This document shows positions 12,201 to 26,484 of a stretch of 64,000 nt of DNA, piece by piece. Every line of letters begins with the position of its first letter. Positions within the stretch are counted from its first letter, which is position 1. The translations under genes were made by a program, and so were the position numbers. The notes under the pieces were generated by a model. The model saw only the letters and a program-made list of their open reading frames with translations. It had not been told where the DNA came from and did not search any database. Source of the stretch: Blasia pusilla (Eukaryota > Marchantiophyta > Marchantiopsida > Blasiales); NCBI GenBank assembly GCA_050084515.1, contig CM114272.1:24490001-24554000 (forward strand), in the 5' to 3' direction.

Positions 12201-13730
12201 TACCGGTTGGTTTTTTTGGTTTTGGAAAACCCGTCATCGGTTAATATAACCGGGGCACAACGGATCACCTATTCGCAGCAGGAGTTGATCCGTACTAGAC
12301 TTACAATGGAGGCAACGACTAAGACAATCGTGTGCACACGTGTCGGTACGCTGAGAGCCTGTCCACCCCTTTTCACAGGGAGGAGAATATTCCTGGATGC
12401 TTCGAAGGACCATTTGATTATTTTTGACCACGTGTCTTGTCCCATGTGGTATGACGGGCGGAGAGTGGATGGGTAGCACACACCCGGTGCTCGGAGATCA
12501 ACCCAGTTTCCTCCTTCGAAACTCAAGCAAAAAAAATGAGCGTTTGAACGATAGTGATAGAATGCCGTGGCAAACAGCGGATCTCCACCGATGGACTCAG
12601 GCTTTTTGCTTCCGCCTCTAGATTTCGTGAAAACTAAGGACATGGAGAGACAGGAAGAGAGAGCAAAAGGAGCTGGCGGGATCCGACTAGAGAAGATTAC
12701 AGCGGACTGACTTAGAATGATGACAAACGGGTCACTCCAAGATAAGAAGTGCCCAAGCAATGCCTCCGCGGCAGCTCAAAGCATTGTGGACCGTTAGAAT
12801 GGAGATTCGTGGAGGATAAAAGTTATGCCGATGAATATCCGGAGCCAGGGTTCCTATGGAAGTTTTCTGATGAACGGGCATTACGCACTAATCCAACCCT
12901 GGCCCCGGTACTAATACAGTTTCTAATTTCAGAAACTCCAGGAGGGAGCCTGCAAGTTTGTGGGTGGATAACCTCGGCGAACTCGGTTTACCACCGGAAA
13001 CGGTGTACAGTGAGTGAGTGATGCCGTGCAGGGGCGCGAGGACAGTAGTGTCTTCGGCGCACAAATTTCTGCGTCGTCCGCGAAATGGTTGACCGCGGAT
13101 CCTACTTCGTCTGGCCTTCTAGTATGGTACCCGGATGCCGAGACTCGTGGGATGACGCCAAGCAAAGGAGAATTTTTTGACAAATTCTAATTGTTAGTGG
13201 AAAGCACTTAGGGTGCGAAATGATCGTGTTTAGGCCTAGAACCTGGTCATTCGTAAAATGTCTGTCCACATTCCATAAATCCAGTTTTCAGTGACCGTGC
13301 CGTGAGGTTTTGGCACATGTGGAAATTCTGTGACAGGGAAGAGAGACGAGGAACGAACACCGGTAAGTGATCGATGATTTGCCTGCAATGTACGAGGAAA
13401 ATAAGGAGGGGAGGATTTGCTCTCTCTTGGCTTGTGCTCTGCCACTGAATGTCGTGCAAACACATTGAAACAATTGTATTTGAAAATTTGTTGTTAATTT
13501 TTCTTCAAAGGTAGCGAGAAGGATCCCGCTGGAGAGGATTACATTTACAGAGGCAGAAGCAGTCCAGAGCTGGGAAACCTGGCTTGCCGTGGGGCGCCCC
13601 TCAATTATGACTGAAGAAATGAGAACTAGAGATTGCGATGCTGTAGTCTGTCACTCGTCTGAGGGATATTATCCTTGCGGAGCATAGTGGAAGGAAGAAG
13701 GGAAGTTGGAGAAAATTCCGAATCGGATGA
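9271..13730. other. Long stretch without a recognisable gene; contains the UGP3 upstream region
   Basis: Base composition changes from AT-rich to mixed near 10.4 kb. Open frames of up to 163 codons exist on the minus strand (11216-10737, 12760-12269), but I find no domain, no codon pattern and no splice pattern to support them. The 3' part (about 13.4-13.73 kb) must contain the promoter and 5' UTR of UGP3; I see no convincing TATA box there. Confidence 0.4.
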
Positions 13731-16700
13731 ATGGCGACACACATTGTTCTGCAGAGTGTTCCCCACAGCAGGTTTAGGCCGGAAGTGCATTCGAGACCAT
13801 TGGACTACTCTGCAGCTCCTATATTAAGTTCGTCGAGTGGTGTATCATCGGGGAACGGGTTTGGAAGTAGAGGAGCATGGCTTGTCTACGGAAACGTGAA
13901 GACTTACTTGGACAGAAGCTTGGTGAGGATATACTTGAATAAGAATAGAAAGCAGCAGGCATTGTTGTACACGCAATCACACCGACAGCGTTCAATCGTG
14001 TGCGAGAGCGACAATGGAGAAGATAGGTGGGGAGGTCAATCTCGGGATGGTTCCAAGTGTAGTCAGCATCGCAGCTCGTATGTCCGACTGGCTTTATCCA
14101 CCCTTCCTATCACCCAACCATCTCTAGATGCGGAAGAGACGAGAGCTTGGAGGCTGGATGAAGAGATCGCCGAACTCAGGATGCTTCAAAAACAACTGAA
14201 GTCTTGCAATAATCTTAAAGAGAAGATTGCAGTGATTGAGACGAGCAAGCGAGTTAGGGGAGCGTTTGATGGGCTTGGTCGATCCGGAATATACGTAAAA
14301 CCAGCGGTGTCATTAGCTAGCAACGTGCTTAACGAGGAGGACTTGTACCTGCTGAAGTGTCTAGTGGCAATTGGTCAGGATCATGTCCTTGATTGGTCCT
14401 CCAACCTTCCCGATGTCCACCTCGTACAAAAGGATTTGACGGCTAACACCTCTGAAACTCCATTTAGTTCTGTCAAGGAGGTCTTCACGAGGCTTGCCAG
14501 TTCAATAGAGAGCTGGGAAGAATCTCAAAACCAATTTTGGCAGAACATGCCGAATTTGGTGAGTCGGAACCATGAGCCGCAGAGTATTGATGGTAAGAGA
14601 AGGGATGAACATCTCGGTGGAGTTGGACTTCCTTGTGACGACGCCGAGGAGGATCTATTGAAATTGTTAACATCTCTAATTCATGTGCTTGAGCGGCTCG
14701 AGAATTTTTATGATAGTATTGGCGGAATCATCGGGTAAAGTAAAATTTGTAGACACCTCCGCTGTTTAGTTATGTTTCTGAAGTAAAGGTGACATTATGA
14801 ATTTTTTTTTTAACGGGAGTGATTATAACATCTGTATGGTGAATATAATTTCATGAACTTGGAAGAAGCTTGCGGCAATGTTGCTTGCCTTAGCTTGGGA
14901 CGCGTTTGGCAGGTCGCCAATGCTGCCTTAGTCGAGAGAAGTTGTCACTCTCTCAGTATCTTCTTAATCTAAAGTCAGGACGTTTCAATGTGACAGGTAT
15001 CAGGTGACAGCACTAGAGCTTATCAAGGCTTCTGAGACAGGGAATCATGAGACGAGCTCTATCATTGATGGTTCGTGCACATCATCACCGTCGCTAACTC
15101 AATTTACTGTTCCTCTGGGTCCTGATCTCTCCAAAGACAAAGCATTTGCCATGAAGGCTGCTAGTTGGGGACTTCAGGCAAGTGTCCGCTCTAAACTTCC
15201 TGAATGGAGAACATCTTAAAGTTTGGTGGACCTGTAATGAATGTCTGTTACAAGTGTTGAAGCAGTTGGGCAGGACCATGAAAGGGCGTGCAGATAAGTC
15301 TTATTTGCTCTCTGAGCAGAGAATGTTGGTCACTTCATTGATTGTTGCTGTAGTGTCAGGGTTGTCATTCTACAAATGGGCAAGAATCTAAAAGTCCTAA
15401 TGTGCGTACCTAAGTTAGGCACTAATTAGCCGAAGCTGGCAAGATCTGCCAATATTTGTGTAATGTGAATGTGAGTCTTCAAGCAGCGAACCATGTGTTG
15501 ACGAGACTGGATAATATTCAGGGACTGCCAGCCATGGGTGAAATCTATCCTTTGGGAGGTGCAGGGGATCGACTGGGGTTGGTGGATGATGTAACAGGAG
15601 AGTGCCTTCCGGTTGCTATGTTGCCATATTGTGGTAGAACTTTGCTCGAAGGCCTTATCCGAGACTTGCAGGTAATGCTCTCTTGTCATTATGGTATGGA
15701 TTGAGACCTGTGCATGGCTTTGAATCTTCGGAGGTTGAATCAACATAGTCGTGGCTCAGGATGGAGACCAAGTCTAAATCATGACGTGAAGCAAGGATAT
15801 AAAATGAAAACGAGCACCTTTTCCAGATGCTGTTGGCACATGTCTTACCTGTGAGCTTATGTTATTGTGTTTTACTGGTCTCAAAGCTTGGATCTGTGAA
15901 TATACTTCCATGTCCATGACACTCTCAAAAACTTTTGTAGTCCATGTCGACTTGTGCAGTGCAAGCACTTTAGAATCAAGTAGATGAGATTCTTGGAGGC
16001 CTTGTGGATTGCTTTGAAGTGATCAACTGTTTCTGCTCATGTGCAGGCAAGAGAATTCTTGCACTTCAAGGTCTTTGGGGAACAGCATATCACACCCGTG
16101 GCCATTATGACAAGTGCAGCCAAGAAGAACAATGACCGTGTACTGGCTCTTTGTAACAGTCACAACTGGTTTGGCAGGAGTAGGGAGAGTTTTCGACTTT
16201 TTGAACAGGTTGGTAGGAGATGTGAGCATAGTGGGAGATGGATGAGTAGGAAATTTCTGTCATGCCAGAAAACCTCAAAATTTTTGCACCTGCTTGTCTG
16301 AGCTACCAGAGAGAATGTGTTTGCTTGTTCATCCATGTTGAGCAAAGTGTAATTACAGATGCTCATATGTTGAGCAACACCTTTCTCCATGATACAGAGT
16401 GTGTTGTGTGTGTAAAGGATTTGTTTGGGGTTAGACTTGTGGTTGGTAGCTGAATACAATTGTCCTGTTATGCGATGAACAATTCATGAGAAGTCCACAA
16501 TTAATGATAGTACAATGTGCTTATGGTTCAGTACAGTGCTCATAATTGCTTATTGTGGTCTTTTGTGTATGGATCAGCCCCTTGTTCCAACCGTGGCAGC
16601 AGCAGATGGTCAGTGGTTAGTCACTGAGCCCTTAACAGCAGTGCTTAAACCAGGTGGCCATGGAGTAATATGGAAGTTAGCACATGATGAAGGTGTTTTG

Positions 16701-19700
16701 AAGTGGTTTCAAGATATGGGGCGCAAAGCAGCTATTGTTCGTCAAATCAGGTGGTGTGAATTTTCATGTCTAATGATGCTTGGTAGGAAATGATGTTCTG
16801 CTGTTCAGACCCTAATGAGTTTCAGCAGGATTAGAATGTACACAATGACAATTTGTCTTGTATTCCTTCACTAGTCAACAGAGAAAAACCTCATGTGGGC
16901 TTTCCTGAGTAGCTTGGTCAAGATCATTGTAATTGACTGACTTGTAAATGGTGCAGTAATCCAATTGCAGCAACAGATTGCACCTTATTAGGACTAACAG
17001 GAATTGGACTGCGACACAACAAGGTAAATTTGGATCCTTGAACGTTATCGTTAGATGTCATCACATCACTCGAGCTTCTGACCTTGGGTCACAGCTAGAG
17101 TTCCTCAATCACAGTTCAACCGTCATAGTCAGTATCATGATTCCTTATTGACTTGAAAGGTTAGTGATAAATCACCAATGACCAATTCCACCAGAGTTTT
17201 GTTGACACAGAAATTTGGATTCGCATCCTGTCACCGGAATGTGGGGACTGCCGAGGGAGTGAACGTTTTGATGGAGAAAAGACTTGGAGATGGTAGCTGG
17301 GAGTATGCAGTGACATGTATAGAATACACGGAGTTTAATAAACTGGGAATCCTAGATGTGCCTGTGTCATCTGGAAGGTACGTAAAACTTGAGAACAAAG
17401 TATCAGTCTTTGGATAGAAGTGAGTTCTGACCTTATAATTACAAAGAATACTGACATGCAAACTAATTACACAACTTCTAAGAGTGTTTTTGGATGGCGG
17501 TTTGATTGGTTTAGTATGCAGGCTCAATTCCCTGCCAACACGAATGTCCTTTTTGTGGATCTTGCTTCGGTGGAGCGCATTGCATCTAGCCAATCTCCTG
17601 CTTCCCTACCGGGAATGATCATGAATCTGAAGAAACCAGTGGAATATGTGGACCATCTCGGTCACAAACATAGGTATACGTACTGAGGTTTCTGATGCCA
17701 ATTAACGTTTTGCAAGAACACAACGAGTTTGAGCTTGCAAAAATGTATGCAAGGCTTCATTTTAACTTTGACGTTGTGCGGGTGACTAAGATGATGGGAT
17801 CCTCGAAGTGTTACAGGAACATGTGTGGATTAAAAGTGAACTCTCTTTCACAAAAGCTAGGAGCCTCTTCTCTTGTTAGATGTCCCTCTTCAGAGGAGTT
17901 CTAGAACTTTTGTACAAAATCTGATGAGTTACTCGTGTTTCCTTCTCTGCTTACTTTACTTCATGATTCTGTGTATCAACAGTGTCTTAGCTGGCCGACT
18001 GGAGTGCACAATGCAGAATATTGCAGATTCTTTGTCCAATCAACAATTCTCAAGGCTTTCCCACAATGAGTATGGTATGCATCTGCTGTAATAATAATGT
18101 GGTCTGTGCTGATAGACTATAAGCCCGAGGGGTGTAGTCCACACATGATTATGCTGCTGTGGTTTTTACAATTCCTTTGCAGACTCTTGTAGGTGAAAAA
18201 TAGTACAGAAATGTGAACCTGAAATCATTATGTCATACTCTCACCCCCAGTGACTTCCAGAGGAATTGGGCTATAGAGATAAAAATATGAAAGCGCTAAC
18301 ATCTGGGTGCTTCTCATGGTCTGAGAAGTTGGCTCTGATTTGTTGAGTGCTTCCCTTGGTGTATGTCAATTGGTTTTTCTCATTCTTGTATTTTGCCTTT
18401 GGTTCTGAAGGGCATTTATTGGTCCCTATTTAAAGGCAATTCTTCACATTCAATCATATTCTGTTCAATTTACCCTTTTCTTTCTGCTGTATGAGGTATT
18501 ATCCACCAAGTCTTCAAGTGAATGACAATAGTGGTGCATGTTGATGGGCATACAGTATTGTCTGTTACCCTAGCAGAGGTGGGTTTAGTTGTTCTAGGAG
18601 ATTTAAGTATTCTAGTAGTCAGTACATTGGACCAGTCCACAGGAAATGTAGAAGCTGAAGGAGTTTTGTTGCCTGGCAGACAAACTTGACACATACTTGA
18701 TATACAACCAAAGACGAAAAGTGACCTCGTCAGCAAAAAGGCGAAGGAAGCAGGGGGATCACTCACTACATCAGGTAACATTTTTCACACCTCTCTGTCT
18801 TCTTTTCACGTTTTTCTCGTATGTGGTTCTTCATCCAGAGTATGTATCATGCTGAATGAAAATAACCCTGAGAAAGAAATTGTTCCAATGTCCAGACTCC
18901 AGATGGATCCTTTCTGGACGTGACACGAAATGCATTTGATCTCCTCACTTATTGTGGAGTTTCCATGCCCGAGGTAACAAGTCTGTCTTTCCTCTAAGAC
19001 TGTAAGTTGTATGGTAGTACTTCGTATCATCTGATGCGAGATTTTCATAGCTGACCCACTTTCATGTAGTGAGCCCAATGGTATACAAACTACTGAAGAG
19101 TTGCCTTGTCCCTCCTTGTCCTGGATATTAGACTCCTTCAACTCATTGTATTTTCTCTCTTGTAGATGGAAGGTCATCACTGCTATGTTGATTCCGGACC
19201 TCCATTCATTGTTCTCATCCACCCAGCTATGGGACCACTTTGGGATGTAATTCGACAAAAGGTATTCTGCCCTCACCCTCTTTCTGGTTGGAAATAAAGA
19301 ATCCAATGCAGTTCATTTGGTACGCCTTCTACGACTAAAAAAGTTATTCAACTTATGATTTTTCACCGAAGTAATTTTGCCTCTGAAAATTTGCATGGCC
19401 TCTTAGATTCAAGGGGGTGCATTAGCTTCAGGAGCTGAGCTTCAGCTGGAAATAGCAGAGTTTTCATGGAAAGATGTGCAGGTACTGGTAATCAAACTGG
19501 ATTAGACAAGAATAGCCTGGATTAATGTTGCAGCAAGTTCACAGTAAATGGTTATTACATGCTTGCTGTTGTGCCTAGAAGATATTTGAAGATACGGTTG
19601 CCAATATTTTGAAATTTCCAGTCCTTGAAAAGGTCCATAGTGCATTCCTGATATGATTCAGATTCTCATGAAATGATGCGCTTTCACAGCTTGACGGTAG

Positions 19701-20873
19701 CTTGGTGATACGAGCAACAAATATCATGGGCTCAACTGAAAGGAATGACAGTGGAGAGCCCATCTTGCGATATGGTGCAGGGTAAGGCCTTCCTGAACTT
19801 ACTGAAGGGTACCCTGAGTGATATACAAACGTGTCGGAATCTTCCTATGCATCCATGCAGTGCAGCCTATTCTTAATATTTGCAATGCACTTAAACTTAT
19901 GGGTGAGAATGGTTACACATGTGGGATTATTCTGCACAACTCTTTTTCCACCTTTTAACTTATGCTTCACTTTGGATGCCTGTTGATGCAACCGCAAGGT
20001 TATTGGAACTAATCTTTCTTTCATTGAGTAAATGTGAAGGTGTGGACGATGCAAGCTAAATCAGGTGCAAGTCAAGAACAAAGGCGTTGATTGGAATGAT
20101 AGTAGTAATGTATACTGGCAGAACAAAGTCCAAAGAGCAGAGACTTTGGAGATCATCTTAGATGAAGATGCCGAATTTGAAGCAAGTGATGTAACTATAG
20201 AGGTACACAAAATATATGCAAAGATGTTCTTTAATTGTTCAAGCAGTCTAGATTTTACTTTTTCACTTCCTCAAAATTGGGGGCATGAGAATTTAAAGTG
20301 GCCACACCTTTCCTTGTGAAGGTTTGGTGTTAAGAAATAGTCATACCTAGTCATCAGAAAAGACTTTGGTTGCTCTGCAAACTTGAGTAATCTAATCCAG
20401 TAAGGTGGCAGTACTTTGGTAGCCACTTGGCAGCAAGTGAATCTTTAACATATTCTCACTTGATATCTGATCCATGTGTTTGTATGTGGCTTTACGTTAT
20501 TCCCACGAACTTGGATCTTCTAAACTTCGTTTCTAAACTCACTCATTGCATTGTGCTAAAATGCAATCACTTCTGTTGATGCAGGGATCACATAAGTTTT
20601 TTGTCCCTAGAGGACATCGAATGATTGTGACAGGTTCGAACACAGGTATGGGAAGTACCTAGCTGATTTACTGCCATGAAGTAGTTCCGCATGGTCTTTA
20701 GCAGGTCCTCCCTCGTTTTTCTGACACAGCCTCATGAAAACTTCTCTGTGACAGGAATGTCATGTGTAGTGGAAAAACTCTCGAGACTCTCGCCAGGAGG
20801 ACGTCAATCATGGTCTTGGAAATATGATTTGCAGGAAAACGGGGAAGTAGTGCTCACTATGGTTGACCAGTAG
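13731..20873 (+). CDS. UGP3: UTP-glucose-1-phosphate uridylyltransferase 3, chloroplastic (18 inferred exons)
   Basis: UGP3 makes UDP-glucose in the plastid for sulfolipid (SQDG) synthesis. Homology is visible throughout: LGGAGDRLGLVD (nucleotide-binding loop), LPYCGRTLLEGLIRDLQ, TPVAIMTSAAKKN, KPGGHGVIWKLAHD, FASCHRNVGTAEG, FPANTNVLFVDL, GRLECTMQNIADS and SGEPILRYGAG. Inferred exons: 13731-14734, 14997-15177, 15266-15360, 15476-15671, 16047-16208, 16578-16750, 16957-17023, 17211-17377, 17515-17673, 17983-18074, 18680-18774, 18896-18973, 19166-19261, 19407-19481, 19690-19781, 20040-20202, 20585-20645, 20755-20873. They sum to 3075 nt with all phases consistent, about 1024 residues, somewhat longer than I remember for Arabidopsis (about 880). 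Exon 1 encodes a variable N-terminus that should contain the transit peptide, then a conserved end (FYDSIGGIIG). Exons 3 and 4 have the least certain borders; intron 2 appears to use a GC donor. The start is the first ATG of exon 1. Confidence 0.93.
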
Positions 20874-23800
20874 TGGCTAAATGAGCATATCAAGTTTCCG
20901 ATGTCCACATGTGACTCACAAGTTTCATCCATGTAGTACTGTTTATGTTCGTTGATAGCAATTTACATTTGATGTCGTACTTATTTTGCTCATAATTAGG
21001 AAGGGTTCTTGAAGAAATAATTTAGTTAAATGGCAACAGTTTATCTAAATTGCGGTGGCTTGTAAATTACCAGAGATCTATTGGTCCATCAGAAATGGTA
21101 GGCAGCCTGTAAAGCCGCTGGTAGGTTCAGCGAGCCATGGCAAGCATACCAGCTACAAACAAAGTCAGACCAACAAAGTGGAGTAGCAGGAAGTCGCTAC
21201 TTCATGTGTAGAAAAATTGTACGAAATTCTTGGCTTCTAAAAAAACTTCTTAGTTGTACTGAAACCACTTCATCAACTCGGTGAAGTTCAAAGAGAACGC
21301 TGAGGTCATCGGCCTCCTCATAAGGCCGTTTCTGTACGTAGGAAATGTCTTTTAAGTCCAAGCAGTGACAGTAGGACTGAAGGATAATTTGTCCACAGAA
21401 TGCTCACAGGGAGGGCGCAGTACTACCGCCAAGTAGAGTATGTGAACTCATTCTTGAATCTGCCATTCTCGTTATTCAAGGCAGTATTTTGTCTTACGGA
21501 AACTTATGGTTTACATGTTCTTTTGTTGCGGCTCCAAGTTACCTGAATGCTAGCTTTCTTGAGGATCATGTAACTCTTCGAGCATGCTACACCACCAGAC
21601 TAAGTTCAGAAGTGAAGATATACCAAAGTCCTCTAGCGGTCATTCTCAATGATTTATGTTTTTAGTATGATTGGACCTTACATAAAGAAAACTAGGGCCC
21701 TTGTAGTGTGGGTGAAAGCATTGTTGGAGTTGACAGCCACGATGCATGTAAAATTTTTTTCTTGCTGCTGATGGAAACACCATTTTTTTTTATGTCCCAC
21801 AAACGTGTATTATGTAAGTTCAAATTTTAGACAATATACCGATTCGAAATAGAATGCTGAATACTCCGAGTACTAGGCTCGATTCCTAAGAGCTTTGGTT
21901 GGCACAATCTAAAATTTTGAGATTGGGGATTTGGAATGTAGAAGAAAGACTAGAGCTGCTGCGAGCCCACAGAGTTTTGACACTGGAGTGGATCCATTTG
22001 AAATCGGTGCTTTCACCATTCCTAGTGATAAGCACAAAGGATGAGTGGACGTTAGTTTTAGATTCAGTTGCACCCTTTAGTGCGAAATTGTGACCCTCTA
22101 TTTCGTTTGATTTTGTTTCCCTAAACTTTTGAAGACTGATCTTTGTACTTTCCCTAGAATTCTGAATATCTTTCGACCACAAAGAGAAGAGGCTGGTACT
22201 CGTCTAGGAGAGGTGCACACTCGTTTAAGAAGATGTGTATTGTAAGTATAACAAGAAGTGATAAGATGGATGAAAATAAATTGGAAGCGGGGCACATAGT
22301 TGTTAAAATAATTTGATATCTAATATTTTCCCTTAGAGAAAAGATGTACTTGATATGAGGTATAGTAGCATGGAAAGAAAGGCAAGAGTTTGGTTTCTGG
22401 CTTTAAATGCAGGGTACTCACAAGCTCGAAGCACACCTAGATTATAGGACAAATGAAAGAATATTACCATTTTTTCAGGGTTGCGCATGAGTACATTCTG
22501 AGCTTGGAAAGGAACAAGTATGTCCTTACTTTCAGGAAGTGTTCACCCTTTGATACTATCAAGAAGCCCAAGTCCAACCCCAACTTCACTTAGGTGGAGT
22601 AGAGGAGAGAATGCAAAAAAGATATTTCAGGTTTTGGTATGCAGATAGCCTTGACAAGTTGTGAAACTTTTCATCATTTAATTTCTTTTTTTTTAATGAA
22701 GAAGAATTTCCACATGAGGGAAACGAAGGGGAATAGAATGGAAAGAGGAAACCTTCTAGTCTCGACAGATGGGAAGTTTCCTAGTCCATACATAAGCTCC
22801 TTGACAATTCATGAAGAAGAAACAAAACTCATGTGGAAGTAGAAGGGGGAAACTATGGAAAGTACAAAAAAGTGGGACTCAAAGAAGTGAGAAAACCAAG
22901 GCCACCTCGAAAAGGGGGAGCCCCTACAAGCTTAAATCACCAATAGTAGAAACGATATTAACTACATCTAAGTGAGCATGACTACCACTTAGAGGACCTC
23001 TAGTAATGGCGTCTCCCATGGCATGAGCCCGCCTGAAAAGCCCATTGGCTACGGGAATGTCCTCCGCATGCTACAAACCTAGGTGGATCCATACTTTGAT
23101 TGAGTGAATCAAAGTTTAACGCGAGGTTGGTAGAGCTACGTCCTAGCTTATGCTTGGTAGGATTATGTAGAAAGATGAATCTAGCCTAGAGATATGCCTT
23201 CACCTCATCTTTGTGATCCAAGAAAGTGACTTTAGACACGTGCCACCCTAATCTATACAAAAAATTATTAGATTCATAACTACCTCCTCTTAAAAGGTGA
23301 CGTCTACAAACATATCACATATCACTAGTCATCACTAGTCCACATAGATTCCCCCCCATCGGGTCTTTTCCCTTCTTCCCCCCTTTTTCCTCCTATCTAC
23401 TGTAGCGCACTTGTGTAAAGCCGTTTTTGATGTTGCTTGGGCTTTCTAGATGTACTCGCCTAAAACGCTCCTCTCAATGAATCTACATCCAAGGAGCGAG
23501 GTGTTTCCCTTCATAGATTTGTAGATATCAACATTATTGAATTTCGGTTTGGAGATTAGAGAGCCTACTTCATATCTATAGATGAAACAAACTTCATATT
23601 TAAAGATCCAAGCAGGTTGTTAATAGTAAGAGAAAGTGAGTGCAATTGCTTGTATAATATATTGTTGGATATGGATTGTGCTAGTGTGTGTGGATGCTTG
23701 TAAATTTTGACCATGGGGGAGTACATGGGCTAGTAGAATTCTTGAAATCAACATCAGATTTTAGAGAATTTATGTTCTTTACATTTTCAAAGGCTCTTTG

Positions 23801-26130
23801 GATCCCATTACTGACCCTTGTGTGGCCTCTTTGGAGTTTTTATTTTCTCTGTCATGTTCTTGCACTACATATTCATATTGTGCTTTCAACAAAGAGATGT
23901 GAGTCAAAAATAGGAAATTCACATAAAAATGTGTGATCTCTTTATCAATATGAGCCTATTCTTAGCTCATGAGACTCTAGGCTCAATACACAAGCATAAC
24001 ATTACTACAATGTACCACAAATCACACTCAAAGAGTCTCATATCTACATTTTGGATCCAAATGAGCCTCCTTAAGGGTATATTCCCCTTGAGCAACTCCA
24101 TGGCAACTTATGTACACATTGGTATTTTCTGTTTATTTGGATGATATAATGGGTCAATTATTTGCTTTATTTGTTTTAATGGTGGGTGCTGAAGAATCTG
24201 CTATTATCATTCTAGCATCATGTCATTATCAATCTAGAGTAGACTATGCCATCACCTCTATACTTAATCCTCCAATAAGAAAGGAGACGCATGGTCAGCA
24301 AGGAAAGGCCTCTCTTAAGAGGTCAATGGCTCTAATGCCACCCTCTTCGAGCAACATAGGTTCAAGCTGAACCACTATATACATGGCACACAACAATGTG
24401 CCACTCGATACAAAAGGGAAGGATTACATATACCCACAAATCACCTTAAAGTTAGACTATCACATTGACCTTTTAAAATGAGCATTACAAAGAAACTTTG
24501 TAAGCATCAAAGCAATCTCACCTACCTCCCTATAATGATGATAATAATATCCTTGTCATTCATTGACAAAACATCCAATGTTTCATACAAGGAAACATCA
24601 CATTAAACTATATTGTCATTTTAGTAGATTGAGAGAAAGTCTTTGCATGTGAAAAATAACTAACATTTATGAATATTAATTGAACAACATCTTCACCAAG
24701 GCATTATTATACAAAGATAAGTTTCATTTTTTCAATATTGAGGGGAAGTAAGACTTTTTTTTTCCAACAATTAGAGGGAATATGACATAAAGAATAGTTC
24801 TACGGGAAATAATAATCTTCTTCTTCTTCTTTTCAAATGAGGGAGAGGAACCAAGAGGAAATTCTATTTTATTTTTATAGTAGTAGAATGAGCATGGAAT
24901 TTCTTTTTAATAAATATGTGTGTTTTGATTTGAGGGAACATATTTTAAATATCTTATAAAAATCACTTTTTTTTAATTATTAAATAAATTAGATATATGT
25001 TTTTTTAAATAATAAAAGAAAATCGAACATTTGTATGACAAAAAATTAGCTCCAAAAATAGTTAATTTTTTCCCAAAAAATATGAGGAAAATGAGACAAA
25101 GAATTCTCACACCATGAACCAAGGTAGTGGGAGGACGGGGTTACGTTGGCATGACTCGTTGAAATCAATAATTTCCATATCATGTTTTGAATCTCTGCTT
25201 AAAATTGGGTAAACCTAAGTAGTCTCATTGTATTTTTATTTTATTTTTGTCAAAGAGCCAATCAGAAATGAGAAAACTTAAAATATTATTGTCAATTGGT
25301 TAGAATTTTGGGAAAGAATTAGGTTTTGGGTAGAGGGGGGTAGCTCTAAGAATCCCACGAAAGACAATCGAGAAAAAAAAATAAAAAATAAATATTGCAG
25401 CATCAAGAATTACAATTTGAGGGCTATCCAACATGATGCATTGCTTGATAATTTAGATTGAAACAAGAATGGTAGTATTAGAATTATTAGTTGTGTTAAG
25501 AGTTAAGAATTATAAAATATTTTGCCCACACCATATGTTCTTTTTTCAAAATAAAAATGGTTAATTCATGTCATTTAGACTGACTTACATGTCTTTTGTA
25601 AGTAATCTAAACTTTCATTTAATTTAAAAGTTATTAGGTAGATTTATTTTGGAATATTCTATTCTTTCATATATTGTGCAAGGCTATCAAACTAATAAAT
25701 TATATGAAATTATAGATTACTATTATTATGGAAGGAGGAGGGATTCTTACCCCCATCCCATCATCTGTTAATAGTATAGATTTCAGTCCTTACATACTAG
25801 TTTTTTTCCCGCAAAAATGGCATACTGTGCATAAGAGTACTATGGAATGACCTAATAATCATATGTTGAAATTCAAAGATAATTTTTTTCACAAATATTT
25901 TAATATCTTATATTAAAATCGGTATGGAAGAGAAAGTAATTAGTAGACATGTGGATAACTAACACCTAACTAGTAGCCCGTAGATATTCATCATTCCTCA
26001 TTAAATTTCCGAAGATATCTATACTATAATTCGAAGGCTACTTCCGACATGGTGAAATGCCTTCTAAGACACGTGTCATCCTAAGTCGACGCGTATTTCA
26101 GAAGGTGTATATGCACGAGGCACGCACGCA
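20874..26130. other. UGP3 3' flank and AT-rich unassigned DNA
   Basis: The first few hundred bases should hold the UGP3 3' UTR. Beyond 21 kb only short frames occur and I recognise no coding domain, RNA gene or complete repeat. From about 24.5 to 26 kb the DNA is strongly AT-rich. Confidence 0.4.
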
Positions 26131-26484
26131 TACACAGGGTTTAGGGTATCGACTTTGCGGGCATCATTTGAAAGGTTTTAACTAGATCCGGGAAACATAA
26201 AACCGTGTCGTTCCCTCCGCTACCTCACTTTTGACCGCGAAGGGGCCGAGGCACTTTGAAGGTAATAAAAGAAAACGCTCTCTTCTCTCCCGTCCACTTT
26301 CGTACGTGGACTTACCTCCACGTTTCTACTCCGGAAGAATCCGTTGAGGACTTGGTTCAGGTGACGAAAAGTCGGCTGAACGATGACGCGATCCAAGAGG
26401 GGAATTCAAAAGGTTTGGCGGGCTTTGGATCGCTGGGGCGGAGGCCGTGACCTGGATGCCGATTCGCACGCTGGCTGCCACAAA

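Noticed and set aside
20625-20645. tRNA B-box-like GGTTCGAACAC
   Set aside because: It is inside UGP3 exon 17 and no cloverleaf or A-box fits around it.
26138-26155. Telomere-like GGTTTAGGG
   Set aside because: A single unit only; no tandem repeats.
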